Shown here: positions 7,090 through 16,400 of the stretch, piece after piece
Position numbering within the stretch: the stretch's first letter is position 1
Layout: every line of letters starts with the position of its first letter
Assembly: GCA_019670725.1 (NCBI GenBank)
Contig: AP024629.1
Span: 3,658,001-3,722,000, forward strand
Length of the DNA: 64,000 nt
Direction of reading: 5' to 3'
DNA from: Alphaproteobacteria bacterium SO-S41
Lineage (GTDB): Bacteria > Pseudomonadota > Alphaproteobacteria > Micropepsales > Micropepsaceae
Program-made: the position numbers and the translations under genes
Notes under the pieces: model-generated
Seen by the model: the letters and a program-made list of their open reading frames with translations, nothing else
What the model was told of the DNA's origin: nothing
The model's database searches: none

Positions 7090-8316
7090 ATGCGCCTGAC
7101 GCTCAAGATCGAAAACCAGGATGCGCTGTCCAACGGACAGCCGCTGATCCAAGTCCTCGACCGCAAGGGACTGCAGATCGGCCGTGCCGCCGATGTCGAC
7201 TGGCAACTGCCCGATCCGCAGAAGCTGATCTCCTCGGTGCATGCCGAAATCCGCTTTCGCGACGGCGTCTTCACGCTGCGCGACAAGAGCCGCAACGGGA
7301 CGTTCCTGAACGGCGGACGCGTGGACAGCGCCAATCGTGAGGCGCGCGTCAATGACGGTGACCGGATCGCGATCGGCCATTACGAGATTTCCGCGCGGAT
7401 CGCGGGCGACGATGCGTCGCTCGTGCCGATCGAGCGTGGCGGCGATGCCGACAATGACGGCGACGTGTGGGGCGCCGCCGACTGGGGCGGCGTCGGGGCC
7501 GCGCCGGAACCCGTGGCCGAAACGGAAAACCGCACGCCCATGAATCGCGGCGCGAGCGCGATGGATCACGCCTTTGCCGCCCCCGCGGCGGTCAGCCATG
7601 CGCCCGCCGCTTCGGCCTGGGATTCCTGGGACAGTCCCGCACCAGCCGCGGCGCCGGCCTCGGCCCCCGCGCCGGCTCGTACCGTACCGGCGGCCGCGCC
7701 GGTTGCGGCCCCCGCAGCGGCGCCCGCCCCTGCCCCGGCCAGCTTTGGGGCCGACGAGGCCTCGCGCGCCATCGCCGCCTTCCTGCGCGGCGCCTCGCTG
7801 CCGGCCGATGTCGCGCTGGATGCGCGGGCAATGGAGGAGGCCGGGCGCACATTCCGCGTGCTCGTACATGGGCTATTCGATCTGTTGAAGCGCCAGAGCG
7901 AAATGAAATCGGTGTTGGGTCTGGAGCGCACCGTCATCCGCCTCGCCGACAACAACACGCTGAAATTCTCGGCCAGCGGCGATGAAGCGCTGCAGCGGCT
8001 GATGACGCCGCGCGAAGGCGACCTGCCCGGCCCCGCCGCGGGCCTGCGCTCGTTCGACGATGTGCGCCGCCACGAAGAGCGGCTGCTGACCGCCATGAAC
8101 GAGGCGGTGAAGAGCATCGTCGAGCGGCTGTCGCCGCAGGAGATCAAGCGCCGCGAGACCGGCGGCGTGATGGGCAAGCTGATCCCGAATTCCAGCAAGG
8201 CCTCGTGGTGGGACGAGCTGGAGCGCGAGCACGCGCGGCTGCTGGAATCCGACAGCGCCAAGCTGGATGAGCTGATCGAGGACGAACTGCGCGAGGCGTT
8301 CGGCCGGCACCTCTAG
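7090..8316 (+). CDS. tagH: TagH, FHA-domain T6SS regulator (Fha)
   Basis: 408 residues in three parts. An N-terminal FHA domain (about 1-105) retains the phosphothreonine-binding residues G31-R32, S49-S50-x-H52 region and N69-G70-T71. A low-complexity Ala/Pro linker spans about 160-220. The C-terminal conserved T6SS FHA-associated domain (about 222-408) includes 'FRVLVHGLFDLLKRQSEMKSVLGLERTVI' and 'DNNTLKFS'. In Pseudomonas and Agrobacterium, FHA proteins of this type bind phosphorylated partners and promote T6SS assembly. Here the likely partners are the kinase convergent with it and TssL. The gene is third after vgrG and converges with ppkA, with 18 bp between stops. Confidence 0.94.
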   Translation: MRLTLKIENQDALSNGQPLIQVLDRKGLQIGRAADVDWQLPDPQKLISSVHAEIRFRDGVFTLRDKSRNGTFLNGGRVDSANREARVNDGDRIAIGHYEISARIAGDDASLVPIERGGDADNDGDVWGAADWGGVGAAPEPVAETENRTPMNRGASAMDHAFAAPAAVSHAPAASAWDSWDSPAPAAAPASAPAPARTVPAAAPVAAPAAAPAPAPASFGADEASRAIAAFLRGASLPADVALDARAMEEAGRTFRVLVHGLFDLLKRQSEMKSVLGLERTVIRLADNNTLKFSASGDEALQRLMTPREGDLPGPAAGLRSFDDVRRHEERLLTAMNEAVKSIVERLSPQEIKRRETGGVMGKLIPNSSKASWWDELEREHARLLESDSAKLDELIEDELREAFGRHL

Positions 8317-8334
8317 GCGCCGGCCTGCCGCCGT

Positions 8335-11300
8335 TCAGGGGGGGGCCTGGATATACTCCGCCGCATCGACCCGCAATTTGGTTGCGCCCGCCGCGGTTCC
8401 GACCGCCGCGATCCACGCCTTGAGACCGGTAACGCCGCTGAAGCCGAATGCGTCCGCGGGCAGCGGGTCGCTGGTCATCACCGTCACCAGAAGCTGCGAG
8501 CCGGAGTCCGCCGCCTTGGAATAGGGCGGCAATAACAGGCGATAGCGTCCGCCGCCGTCATCGAGCACTACGCCCTGCCCGATCCGCTGCGCCAGCTTCG
8601 CGGCATCGGTCAGCTCGATCAGCGAACGGACCTGGCCGCCGGCGTCGATCAGCAGGACGTAGAAATGCGGGAAGGCAGGGTCGAGCGTGAGCGCGGCTTC
8701 AGACGTCCGGTCTGGCTTGCCGGTTGGTTTGGGCTTGGCGACGCTTTGCGCCGCGCCGGCGACGAACCAGGGATCGAGGCCGTTGAGCGCCGCGCAGTGA
8801 CGGGCGGCGATCGCTTCGCCCTTCAGCACGAAAGGGAAACCGGCCTCGGCCGCGGAGGCGTCGGCCGCTTCCTGGACCGCGTCGGTCTTGCCCCAGATGC
8901 CGTTGACGGCGGCCTCCTTCGGCGCACCGGCGGGGCCACTGAGCGAGATGAAGCTGCAATCGACGGCGGTGAAGCGGTCGCGGATCGCCTGGCTGATCGC
9001 GCCGCCGCCGGAGGGTGGCGGAGGCGGCGGGGATGGGGCCGCAGCGGGCACGCCGAGGCGCTCGACGACGTCGAACGAGACCGCATCCTTGGGCAGCGCC
9101 GCGATGGCGCCGAGCCAGGCGTCGAGCGGCATCTGCTTCTCGGCAGCGGCTGACGCCGGGAGCGGCGAGGCAGCGGAGACGGTGAGGAGAAGCGAGGCAT
9201 CCACATTGGCGGTGTCGCTGGGCGGCCGCAGCTTCACCTTGAAGGTGCCGCCGGGCGCGTCCTCGACAATCCCCGACGCCTTGGCGCGGGCGATCGCCTC
9301 GGGCGAAGAGAGATCGGCGAGCGTTGCGACGAGGCCGCTGCGATCGGCTTCCAGCAGGTAGACCGCACCGGCGCCGGGACGCGGCGCGACGACGACGGTG
9401 GTGGTGCGGTCGGGCGCAGCCGGCGGCACGGGCGGCGCGAGAACCGGTGCGCCGAGTTCAGCGGCGGTCTTCCGGATCGTATTCAGCGCCGGGCAAAGCG
9501 CGCCGTCGATGATGTCGCCGGACACGGTGATCGCCGCGCCCGTTTCCGCCGCGGCCTCGGAGACCGCGGCCTGGACGGCGCCGGCGTCCTGCCACACCCC
9601 GTTGACGCCGAACGAGAAGGGCGGACCGCCCTCGGCCGCATCGAGCCGCACGAGATTGCAGCTGACCGCATCGAGCTTGGCGCGGATCGCGGTTTCAATC
9701 TTGGCGAGAAGCTGCGCGGGCGTTTCGCCGGTGGGCGGCGGAGGCGGTGGCGGCGGTGGTGGCGTATCGACGAAGGGTGCGACGCCGTCACGCGGCATCA
9801 GGTCGACGGCGACGCGGTCGCTGCCGGATGAGACGGTTGCCACCCAGTCCTTCAATGCCATCGGCCGCGGCACGGCGCTGAGCGGTACGGCGCTGGTGAC
9901 GGCGATCAGCAGGGTCTGGTCCGTGTTGGCATCGGGACCGGTGGGCGTCAGGCGGATTTCATAATCGCCGTTCGCCAGCGTCGTCAGGCCGGCAATCGCC
10001 GCACGCGAGGCGGGCGTGCTGAGATCAAGCACCTGAACGATCTGTCCGGCGGCATTGGCCTCCAGCAGATAGAAGGTCCACGCGCCGTGTCCGGCCTTGG
10101 CCTGCAGCACGACGGAGCGATCGGCGCCACCGGCGAGGTTCGGCCGCGTCAGGCGGGAGATGTCGGGCTGGCGGGCCAGCGGCTTCACCTGATCGACCAC
10201 CGTGCAAAGCGGCGCATCGAAGGTTTCGCCCTTGAGCGAGGCGGTCGAGCCGGTCGTCTTCGCGATCTCGTCGGTCACGCGGCGCACCGCCGCCTCGTCG
10301 CGCCAGATGCCGTCGACCGCGACCTTGAACGCCGTGCCGTCATCCGCGCCGTCGACACGCGCCACGGTGCAGGCCGTCGCGGCGATGCCGGAACGATAGG
10401 CGCGGACCGTCTCGGCGAGTTGCTCGGGACGCGATTTCTCGACCGGCGGGGTGACTGGCGGTTCGGTGGGGCCTGACGGACCCGATGGACCGGCGGGCGG
10501 TTGCGGCGGGGTCGAACCCGGTCCCGGGGTGGGCGTGACGCCGTCTTTCGGTTTGCCGAAAATATCGTCCTCAAAATACATGAGGCCGCCAGCCGCACCG
10601 CCGCCGATCAGCAGCGCGAGCAGAACCGAGACGAGGCCACCGCCACCGCGGCGCTTCGCCTTTTCCTTCACCGGTGCGCGTTCCTCGCGCTTGATGCCGG
10701 ACTTCACCGCCGGCTTGGCGGTTTCCTTGAGCGGGAGCGTCGGGTTCGCGACCACTGGCCCGCGCTCGGCGGCATCGAGCAGCGCAATGACCTCGCGCAT
10801 CGATTGCGGCCGGTCCGGCGGGTGCGGTTCGAGCATCCGCTGCAGGGTGGAAACCAGCGATACGGGAACGTCGGGCAGTTCGGGAATGCCGCGCCGCGCT
10901 TCCTGCGCCGCGCCGACGGTGCGGCCGAGCGGGATCGACTTGCCGCGCGAGGCCGCCGCGAGGACCAGAGCGAGGCTGTAGATATCGGTGAAGGGACCGA
11001 TACGTGCGCCGCGCACGAATTGTTCCGGCGCGGCGTAGCTGAGCTTGCCGACGAATTGCGCGTCCGGCATGTCCTCCATGTCGCCGATCTTGGCGATACC
11101 GAAATCGATCAGCGTCGCCTTGTCGAGCTGGCTCTGCGGCAGCAGGACATTGTCGGGCGAGACGTCGCGGTGGACGAGGCCTTCGTCATGCGCGGACTGC
11201 AGCCCCGCGGCGAGGCGGCGGCCGAGCGCGAAGAGCTCCGGCTCGGTCAGCTTGCGGCGGGCATAGAAGTCGCCGAGCGTTTCGCCGTCGATGAATTCCA

Positions 11301-11841
11301 GAACGAGATAGAACGGGCCGGTGTCGCCGATGCGGCCATAGGTGCGATAGGGCACGACGGCATCATGGCGCACGCGCATCAGCGCGTTGGCCTCGTCGAG
11401 CAACATCTTGCCGAAGCGCTCGTCGGCGCCGGGCTCGGGCAGGATGGTCTTGATCGCGACGCGTTCGGCGGCGTTGTGGACGTTGACGCCGGTATAGATC
11501 GCGCCGAGGCCGCCGCGGGCGATGAGATTGCCGACGCGGTAATTGCCCAGCACCGTATTCGGCGCGAGATCGCCGGGCGGCGGCGGCGCGGGCGGTGGGC
11601 TCGCGACCTCATCCCAGACGGCTGTACTGGGCGGGGGCGTCGCGCCGGCGGGCGGCGGCGGGAACGGGGCGTTGATGATCTGGGTGCGTTCGTCGTCCGG
11701 CACCTGGATGATGCGGGTGCGCTCGTCCTCTTCCGGCCATGCGGCGGCGGGATCATTCGGCTGAGGCCGCGACGCGCCATTGGGCACGATCAGGGTCGTG
11801 TCTTCCGGTTCGTCATCGGTGTTGTCGGGACCGCCGCTCAC
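8335..11841 (-). CDS. ppkA: PpkA-type T6SS Ser/Thr kinase with triplicated periplasmic domain
   Basis: 1168 residues from a GTG start at 11841, 13 bp after pppA; a GAGGGG lies about 10 nt upstream. The N-terminus (1-95) is acidic and Pro-rich with repeated DERT-x-II motifs (T42, T53). The kinase domain is at about 100-358, with the glycine loop at about 109, K131 in VAIK, HRD at 224-226, N231 and DFG at 246-248. The catalytic-loop lysine is replaced by Ser (HRDVSPDN). A Lys/Arg-rich juxtamembrane stretch and one membrane span (about 403-422) follow. The periplasmic region holds three tandem units (about 472-690, 707-930, 947-1164), each with a cysteine pair (491/546, 728/783, 962/1016), joined by poly-Pro linkers. 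Confidence 0.93.
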   Translation of the reverse strand: MSGGPDNTDDEPEDTTLIVPNGASRPQPNDPAAAWPEEDERTRIIQVPDDERTQIINAPFPPPPAGATPPPSTAVWDEVASPPPAPPPPGDLAPNTVLGNYRVGNLIARGGLGAIYTGVNVHNAAERVAIKTILPEPGADERFGKMLLDEANALMRVRHDAVVPYRTYGRIGDTGPFYLVLEFIDGETLGDFYARRKLTEPELFALGRRLAAGLQSAHDEGLVHRDVSPDNVLLPQSQLDKATLIDFGIAKIGDMEDMPDAQFVGKLSYAAPEQFVRGARIGPFTDIYSLALVLAAASRGKSIPLGRTVGAAQEARRGIPELPDVPVSLVSTLQRMLEPHPPDRPQSMREVIALLDAAERGPVVANPTLPLKETAKPAVKSGIKREERAPVKEKAKRRGGGGLVSVLLALLIGGGAAGGLMYFEDDIFGKPKDGVTPTPGPGSTPPQPPAGPSGPSGPTEPPVTPPVEKSRPEQLAETVRAYRSGIAATACTVARVDGADDGTAFKVAVDGIWRDEAAVRRVTDEIAKTTGSTASLKGETFDAPLCTVVDQVKPLARQPDISRLTRPNLAGGADRSVVLQAKAGHGAWTFYLLEANAAGQIVQVLDLSTPASRAAIAGLTTLANGDYEIRLTPTGPDANTDQTLLIAVTSAVPLSAVPRPMALKDWVATVSSGSDRVAVDLMPRDGVAPFVDTPPPPPPPPPPTGETPAQLLAKIETAIRAKLDAVSCNLVRLDAAEGGPPFSFGVNGVWQDAGAVQAAVSEAAAETGAAITVSGDIIDGALCPALNTIRKTAAELGAPVLAPPVPPAAPDRTTTVVVAPRPGAGAVYLLEADRSGLVATLADLSSPEAIARAKASGIVEDAPGGTFKVKLRPPSDTANVDASLLLTVSAASPLPASAAAEKQMPLDAWLGAIAALPKDAVSFDVVERLGVPAAAPSPPPPPPSGGGAISQAIRDRFTAVDCSFISLSGPAGAPKEAAVNGIWGKTDAVQEAADASAAEAGFPFVLKGEAIAARHCAALNGLDPWFVAGAAQSVAKPKPTGKPDRTSEAALTLDPAFPHFYVLLIDAGGQVRSLIELTDAAKLAQRIGQGVVLDDGGGRYRLLLPPYSKAADSGSQLLVTVMTSDPLPADAFGFSGVTGLKAWIAAVGTAAGATKLRVDAAEYIQAPP

Positions 11842-11854
11842 GCCTTCATGCCCC

Positions 11855-12616
11855 TCAGGCCAGAGTCTTTTCGTCGTCGTCGAGTTCGACCGCGGTCACC
11901 TCGTCGCAGATGACCGTGATGATGCTGACATTGTCGGGCGCGCCGCGTTCGAGGCACAGCTCGACGAGCCGCGCACAGGCGCGCAGGCCGCCGAAGTCGC
12001 GCAGCGTATCGCGAATGTCCTCATCGGTGGCGCAGGCCGTGAGGCCGTCGCTGCAGATCAGGATGATGTCGTCGGGCGCGAGATCGATGCTCTTCAGTTC
12101 CAGGCGGACGCGCGGATCGACGCCGACGGCGCGGGTGAGGACGTGGCCCATCGGGTGATGTTTCGCCTGCTCCAACGTGATCTGGCTGGTGTCGAGCAGA
12201 TAGCGGACCTGGGTGTGGTCGCGCGTCAGCTGCTGCAGGCCGCCGTCGCGGAAGAGATAGACGCGGCTGTCGCCGATCCAGAAGCAGACCGCGTGCGTGC
12301 CGTTGGCGTAGAGCGCGGCGACGGTCGTGCCGATGGTCGCGCCTTCGACGCTGGCGCGCTGATAGACCATCGAATTGGCGGCGATGATGGCGTGGTGAAC
12401 CTGCGAGACGTCCTCGTCATACTCGCCGCTGATCATGATGCCGGCGAGATTGCGGGTGACCGCGTCGCTGGCGAAGCGGCCGTGCTGATGACCGCCCATG
12501 CCGTCAGCCACCACCCAGAGATGGCCGGAGGGATGAACCGCGAGCGAGTCCTCGTTCTCGCGCCGCCGCAAGCCCGGATGGGTTTCATGCGAGGTGCGGA
12601 ACTTCAAATTCCTCAT
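11855..12616 (-). CDS. pppA: PppA, PP2C-family phosphatase of the T6SS
   Basis: 253 residues with the PP2C metal-dependent phosphatase motifs in order: 'RRRENEDSL' (about 18-25), 'VVADGMGGHQHG' (about 35-46), 'WIGDSRVYLF' (about 111-120), 'ICSDGLT' (about 185-191) and 'GAPDNVSIITV' near the C-terminus. In other T6SSs PppA dephosphorylates the substrates of PpkA and shuts assembly down. It has no membrane segment, so it acts in the cytoplasm. The gene lies between tagF and ppkA with gaps of 15 and 13 bp, so kinase and phosphatase are very likely made from one message. Confidence 0.96.
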   Translation of the reverse strand: MRNLKFRTSHETHPGLRRRENEDSLAVHPSGHLWVVADGMGGHQHGRFASDAVTRNLAGIMISGEYDEDVSQVHHAIIAANSMVYQRASVEGATIGTTVAALYANGTHAVCFWIGDSRVYLFRDGGLQQLTRDHTQVRYLLDTSQITLEQAKHHPMGHVLTRAVGVDPRVRLELKSIDLAPDDIILICSDGLTACATDEDIRDTLRDFGGLRACARLVELCLERGAPDNVSIITVICDEVTAVELDDDEKTLA

Positions 12617-12631
12617 ATCCGCCTCTCGCCG

Positions 12632-13441
12632 TCAGGCCGCGTCTGCGGGCGCATCGAGCGATGCGGCCGGCGTGGGGGTGATGTCATGATTACTCTCGTC
12701 ATTCTGCGGCGCCACGGGTTCGGCCGACGGCTGGGCACCGTCGGCTTCGAGCACTGCTTCGGCGTCTTCATAGGGATGCGGATCGGCGAAGGTCTCGGCG
12801 ACGGGGGCACGGCGGAACAATTGCGCCAGTGTCTCGCCCGAGAGCGCGCCTTCGAGCTTGAGCTGCGTCGTGTCGCCCGCCACCCACCAGAGCGACTGGG
12901 CGCCCCAAGGGGCCGATTCCATATGGCGCAGCATGTCGCCGGCGAAAATGGCGATCGGGTCGCCCTTGGCGGCCGCATCGGCACCGAACGCGCGGGCCGC
13001 AATATCGGCGAGACCGCCAAGCACGGTATCGACGCTGAGCGCGTCCAGCAGCGCGCTGCGGGCGAGCGCCTCGGCTTCGTCGAGCGCGGCAGCGGTCGCT
13101 TCGGGGCGCGCGAGCAGCGCGAGGGTCGGCGCGGCGAAACCGGCGAGCAGCGGGAACTGCCGCCCCACCGCATCGACGGAAGGAATGAAGACGCCGGTCA
13201 GCCAGTCGCGGCCGAGCGCGCCGGGGGTCGCGAGGAAGCGCCACACGGGTGTTTCGACATAGACGTCGTCCCACTGCATGTCCCAATGCGCGGACGCGGC
13301 GGCGATCGCCTCCGCAACCGCACAATCGCCCGCCTCGACGGTTTCGTCGTCGAGGCCGCGGCTGATGAAATCGCCATGCGCCGGCATCTTGCCGAAGAGC
13401 CAGGGCGCGGCGGGAACTTCGCCTACAAAGCCGGCGGACAT
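12632..13441 (-). CDS. tagF: TagF, T6SS post-translational regulator
   Basis: 269 residues from the ATG at 13441. An in-frame extension upstream would read through tssM sequence and lacks family similarity. The family signature 'FGKMPAHGDFISRG' is at about residues 16-29. Typical segments follow: 'YVETPVWRF', 'PGALGRDWLTGVFIPSVDAVGRQFPL' and a late 'SLWWVAGD'. TagF proteins repress T6SS activity independently of phosphorylation in Pseudomonas; in some alphaproteobacteria TagF is fused to PppA. Here TagF and PppA are separate adjacent genes. The start overlaps the tssM stop by 19 bp. The last 50 residues are acidic and poorly conserved. Confidence 0.94.
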   Translation of the reverse strand: MSAGFVGEVPAAPWLFGKMPAHGDFISRGLDDETVEAGDCAVAEAIAAASAHWDMQWDDVYVETPVWRFLATPGALGRDWLTGVFIPSVDAVGRQFPLLAGFAAPTLALLARPEATAAALDEAEALARSALLDALSVDTVLGGLADIAARAFGADAAAKGDPIAIFAGDMLRHMESAPWGAQSLWWVAGDTTQLKLEGALSGETLAQLFRRAPVAETFADPHPYEDAEAVLEADGAQPSAEPVAPQNDESNHDITPTPAASLDAPADAA

Positions 13442-16400
13442 TTCAACTTCCAAAGCTTGGTCTTGTCGAACGGATCGCCCGACGCGGGCGCGCCCGGCAC
13501 GGTGATGTTGATGGTGACGGCGAGATCGTCCTCGCCGAACGTGTAGTTGCGGGTCTTCGCGGTGCAGGGCTGGCACTTGCCCTGGTCGAGCAGGCGGAAG
13601 ATGCCCCACGGACCCGGCGTCTGAAGCGTGAAGGGCGGGATGGCCGTATCCTTGGGCGTGATCGTCAACAGCGCGCCGTCGGTGCCGACCATCGAGGGCG
13701 TCCAGTCGAAGTCGCCATAGGCGGCCTTGGTGGAGAGGTCCGCCGTCTGGAGCGAGCCGAGATTGAGCCGCACCGAACCGACGCCCGGCCCGACCGAGAC
13801 GGTCACGACATGGAAGGGAAAGCCGAGCGCGCCCTGCGAGAAGCGCGAGAGATAGGTCGCCTTCCAGATATTGTCGGCCAGTTGCAGCGCCGCGACGTTC
13901 GAGGCCGACATGGTCTGCGCGACGGGATCGCCGGGCTTCGGCCGCCAGGTCTTGCCGGTGCGGTCGATATATGGCGCGAGCTGGTTATCGAGGAACAGGT
14001 TGATCGTGCCGGCCGGACCGAATGCGCCCTGATATTGCAGCACCGTGATGTCAGGCGCGTCGAGCTTGGCGAAGGGATAGAGCTTCAGCGCGGCGCGGCA
14101 GGCGGGCACGACATTGTCGGCATAGGCCTTGGTGATCGCGCTGCGCGACTGCGACGTCGCGGTGTCGCCAGCGGAATCGGTGAGGCTGCCGCCGATATTG
14201 GCGGCATCGCCCGGCATGGACTGCACGGCGGCCTTCAGCTCGGCAACCGCCTGCGCGAGGGCGTCGCCGCCCCCTCCGCCACCACCTCCGCCTCCGCCTC
14301 CGCCGCCCCCACCACCGCCACCACCGCCGTCCTGCATGGCGTTGCGGACTTTCTCGAGCGCGGCTTCGAGGCGCTGGATTTCACCGGGGGCGTCGCCGAC
14401 GCCATTGACGTAGAGCGCGAGCTCGCCGAAGCGCTGGGTGATGATAACGCCGGCCTGGCCGGCCGCGGCGGCCTGCTGGTCGGCGGGGACGAGGCTCGTC
14501 TCCTTCACGACCGCGCCGAGGAAGGTGGTGATAGGCTGGGGCTTGCGCGTCAGTTCGACGGCCTGGGTGACGCCTTTCAGTTCCAGCGGCGAGACCGCGC
14601 CGAGGACCTGAATCCACTTGTCGATATAGGCGTTGGAATAGGTCGTCGCGAGTGCCCGCTTCAGCACCGGCGCCTGCACTTCCACCGCCGCCTGCTTGCC
14701 GGCTTCGCCGAGTACCCATTGCTCGTCCTGGATACGCGCGAGGACGTCGTTGCTGAACTTGACGTAGATCGTCTCGTAGCCCTGCTTGGTATAGAGGAAG
14801 GGCACGGTGACGGCGCCGAGGTCGTTGGAGAACGCCTTCTGCTGCACGGCGAGCATCTGATCGCGCAGCACCCATTCCGGCTGGCCGGCGCCTTCGGCTT
14901 CCATCGCGGTGAGCGCGCGATCCTCAAGCGAGCGGCCGGCGAGCGTTTCCTGCGCCGACTTGATGAGGTCCCAATCGACCGCGGGGTCCTTCTCGTCGGA
15001 ACCCGGCGTGCGGGACTGAATTTTCGCGACGGCGTCGAGATAGTCGGACGGGCTTTCCATCAGCGCGTCGAGATGGGCGGTGAGACGCTCGCGCAGGTCC
15101 TTGTTTTCATCGCCGGGGAAATCGGCGGTGGTCCACTGACGGATGAACCAGGCGCGCACGCCTGCGGGATCGCGCAGGCCCGAGGCGGTGACGCCGTCGG
15201 GCGTGCCGCCGACCTGGAGATAGACGCGCAGCGCTTCGTAGAGTTTGCGCCAGTCGCCTTCCTGCTCCGCCGCGACACCCGACTCGGCGCGCAGGATGAG
15301 GCGCGGCAGCAGCATGTGCTCCAGCCCTTGGCGATAGGCGGCGACCGCGGCGACGTTCAGCGCCTTCACCTGGCCGAGACCGAGATCGCCGAGCCCGAAG
15401 CCGCTCTGCGCCGCGCTGTCGGCATAGCCGCCGGGCAGCGCGCGCAACTGGTCGAGCAGTGGGACGATGTCGCCCATCTTGCTGTCGTCGGCCTTCACCT
15501 TGACGAGATCGACGCCCGACTTGGCGCGTGTCTCGACATAGGGATCGACCGCGGCGGAGAGACGGTTCTGCGTATCGGTATTGCGCTGATAGGCGAGGAA
15601 CCAGAGCGCGACCATGCCGGCGGTCAGAGCGCCGAAGAGAATCAGGCCGAAAAAGAGGAAGGTCCGCCGCCGCGCGCGCACACCGGGATCGGCGGTGACG
15701 AGGCCGGCCTCGGGGAACATCACGTCCTGCAGCAGGCGCTGGAGGAAATAGGCACGGCCGCCGGCCGCGCCCTTGCCGCGCCGCGCGGGGGCGACGCGGG
15801 CGGGCGCCATCACGCCGAGCAGGCGGTCGATGGCGGCGCCGGTCTGCGTACCGCTGGTGAGATAGAAGCCGCGAAAGACAGGCGTGGGCTCCAGCGGCCG
15901 GTTCTCGAACATCTCGCCGAAGAAGGTTGCGAGGCGCACGCGCGCCTCGGCAAGCTGGGTGGGGAAGCCCAGCACCTTGGAGCGGCGCTGCGAATCCGCC
16001 TCGCCCTGAAGGCGGCCCGGCGTGCGCTCGGTCAGCGCCTTCACCGCGAGGTCGAACTCCTCCAGCAGCGGCTCGACCTGCAGAGCCTTGGCGCCTTCCC
16101 ATTTCCACGTCGCGCCCAGCACTTCGCGGCGGCCGTCGGCGGAGAGATCGTCGAAGAACTCGACAAAACCGGGCACCTGGTCGGCCTTGGTTAGCCAGAC
16201 ATAGACGGGCAGCCGGACGCCCAATTCCTTGTGCAGTTCATTGAGGCGGCGGCGGACGATGCCGGCATGGCGCTTCAACTCGTCCGCCGTCGCATTCATC
16301 AAAAGGTCAAAGCCGAAGGCGACCATGACGCCGTTCAGCGGCTGGGCCGGGCGGTTCTTGCGCAGCAGCGCAAGGAAGGAGAACCAGCCCTTGCGGTCCT

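Noticed and set aside
5968-7869. 633-codon minus-strand frame across vgrG, the unknown gene and tagH
   Set aside because: It spans three well-supported genes on the opposite strand and has the composition of a shadow frame.
14260-14335. Repetitive CCN/GGN stretch that could look like a short tandem-repeat or CRISPR-like array
   Set aside because: It is in frame within tssM and encodes polyglycine; there are no spacers or repeat units. No CRISPR array was seen anywhere in the window.
13810-16194. Very long plus-strand reading frame (794 codons) antisense to tssM
   Set aside because: It is a mirror of tssM in GC-rich DNA; the translation is Arg/Gly/Ala/His-rich with no family features, whereas the minus-strand frame is an unmistakable TssM.
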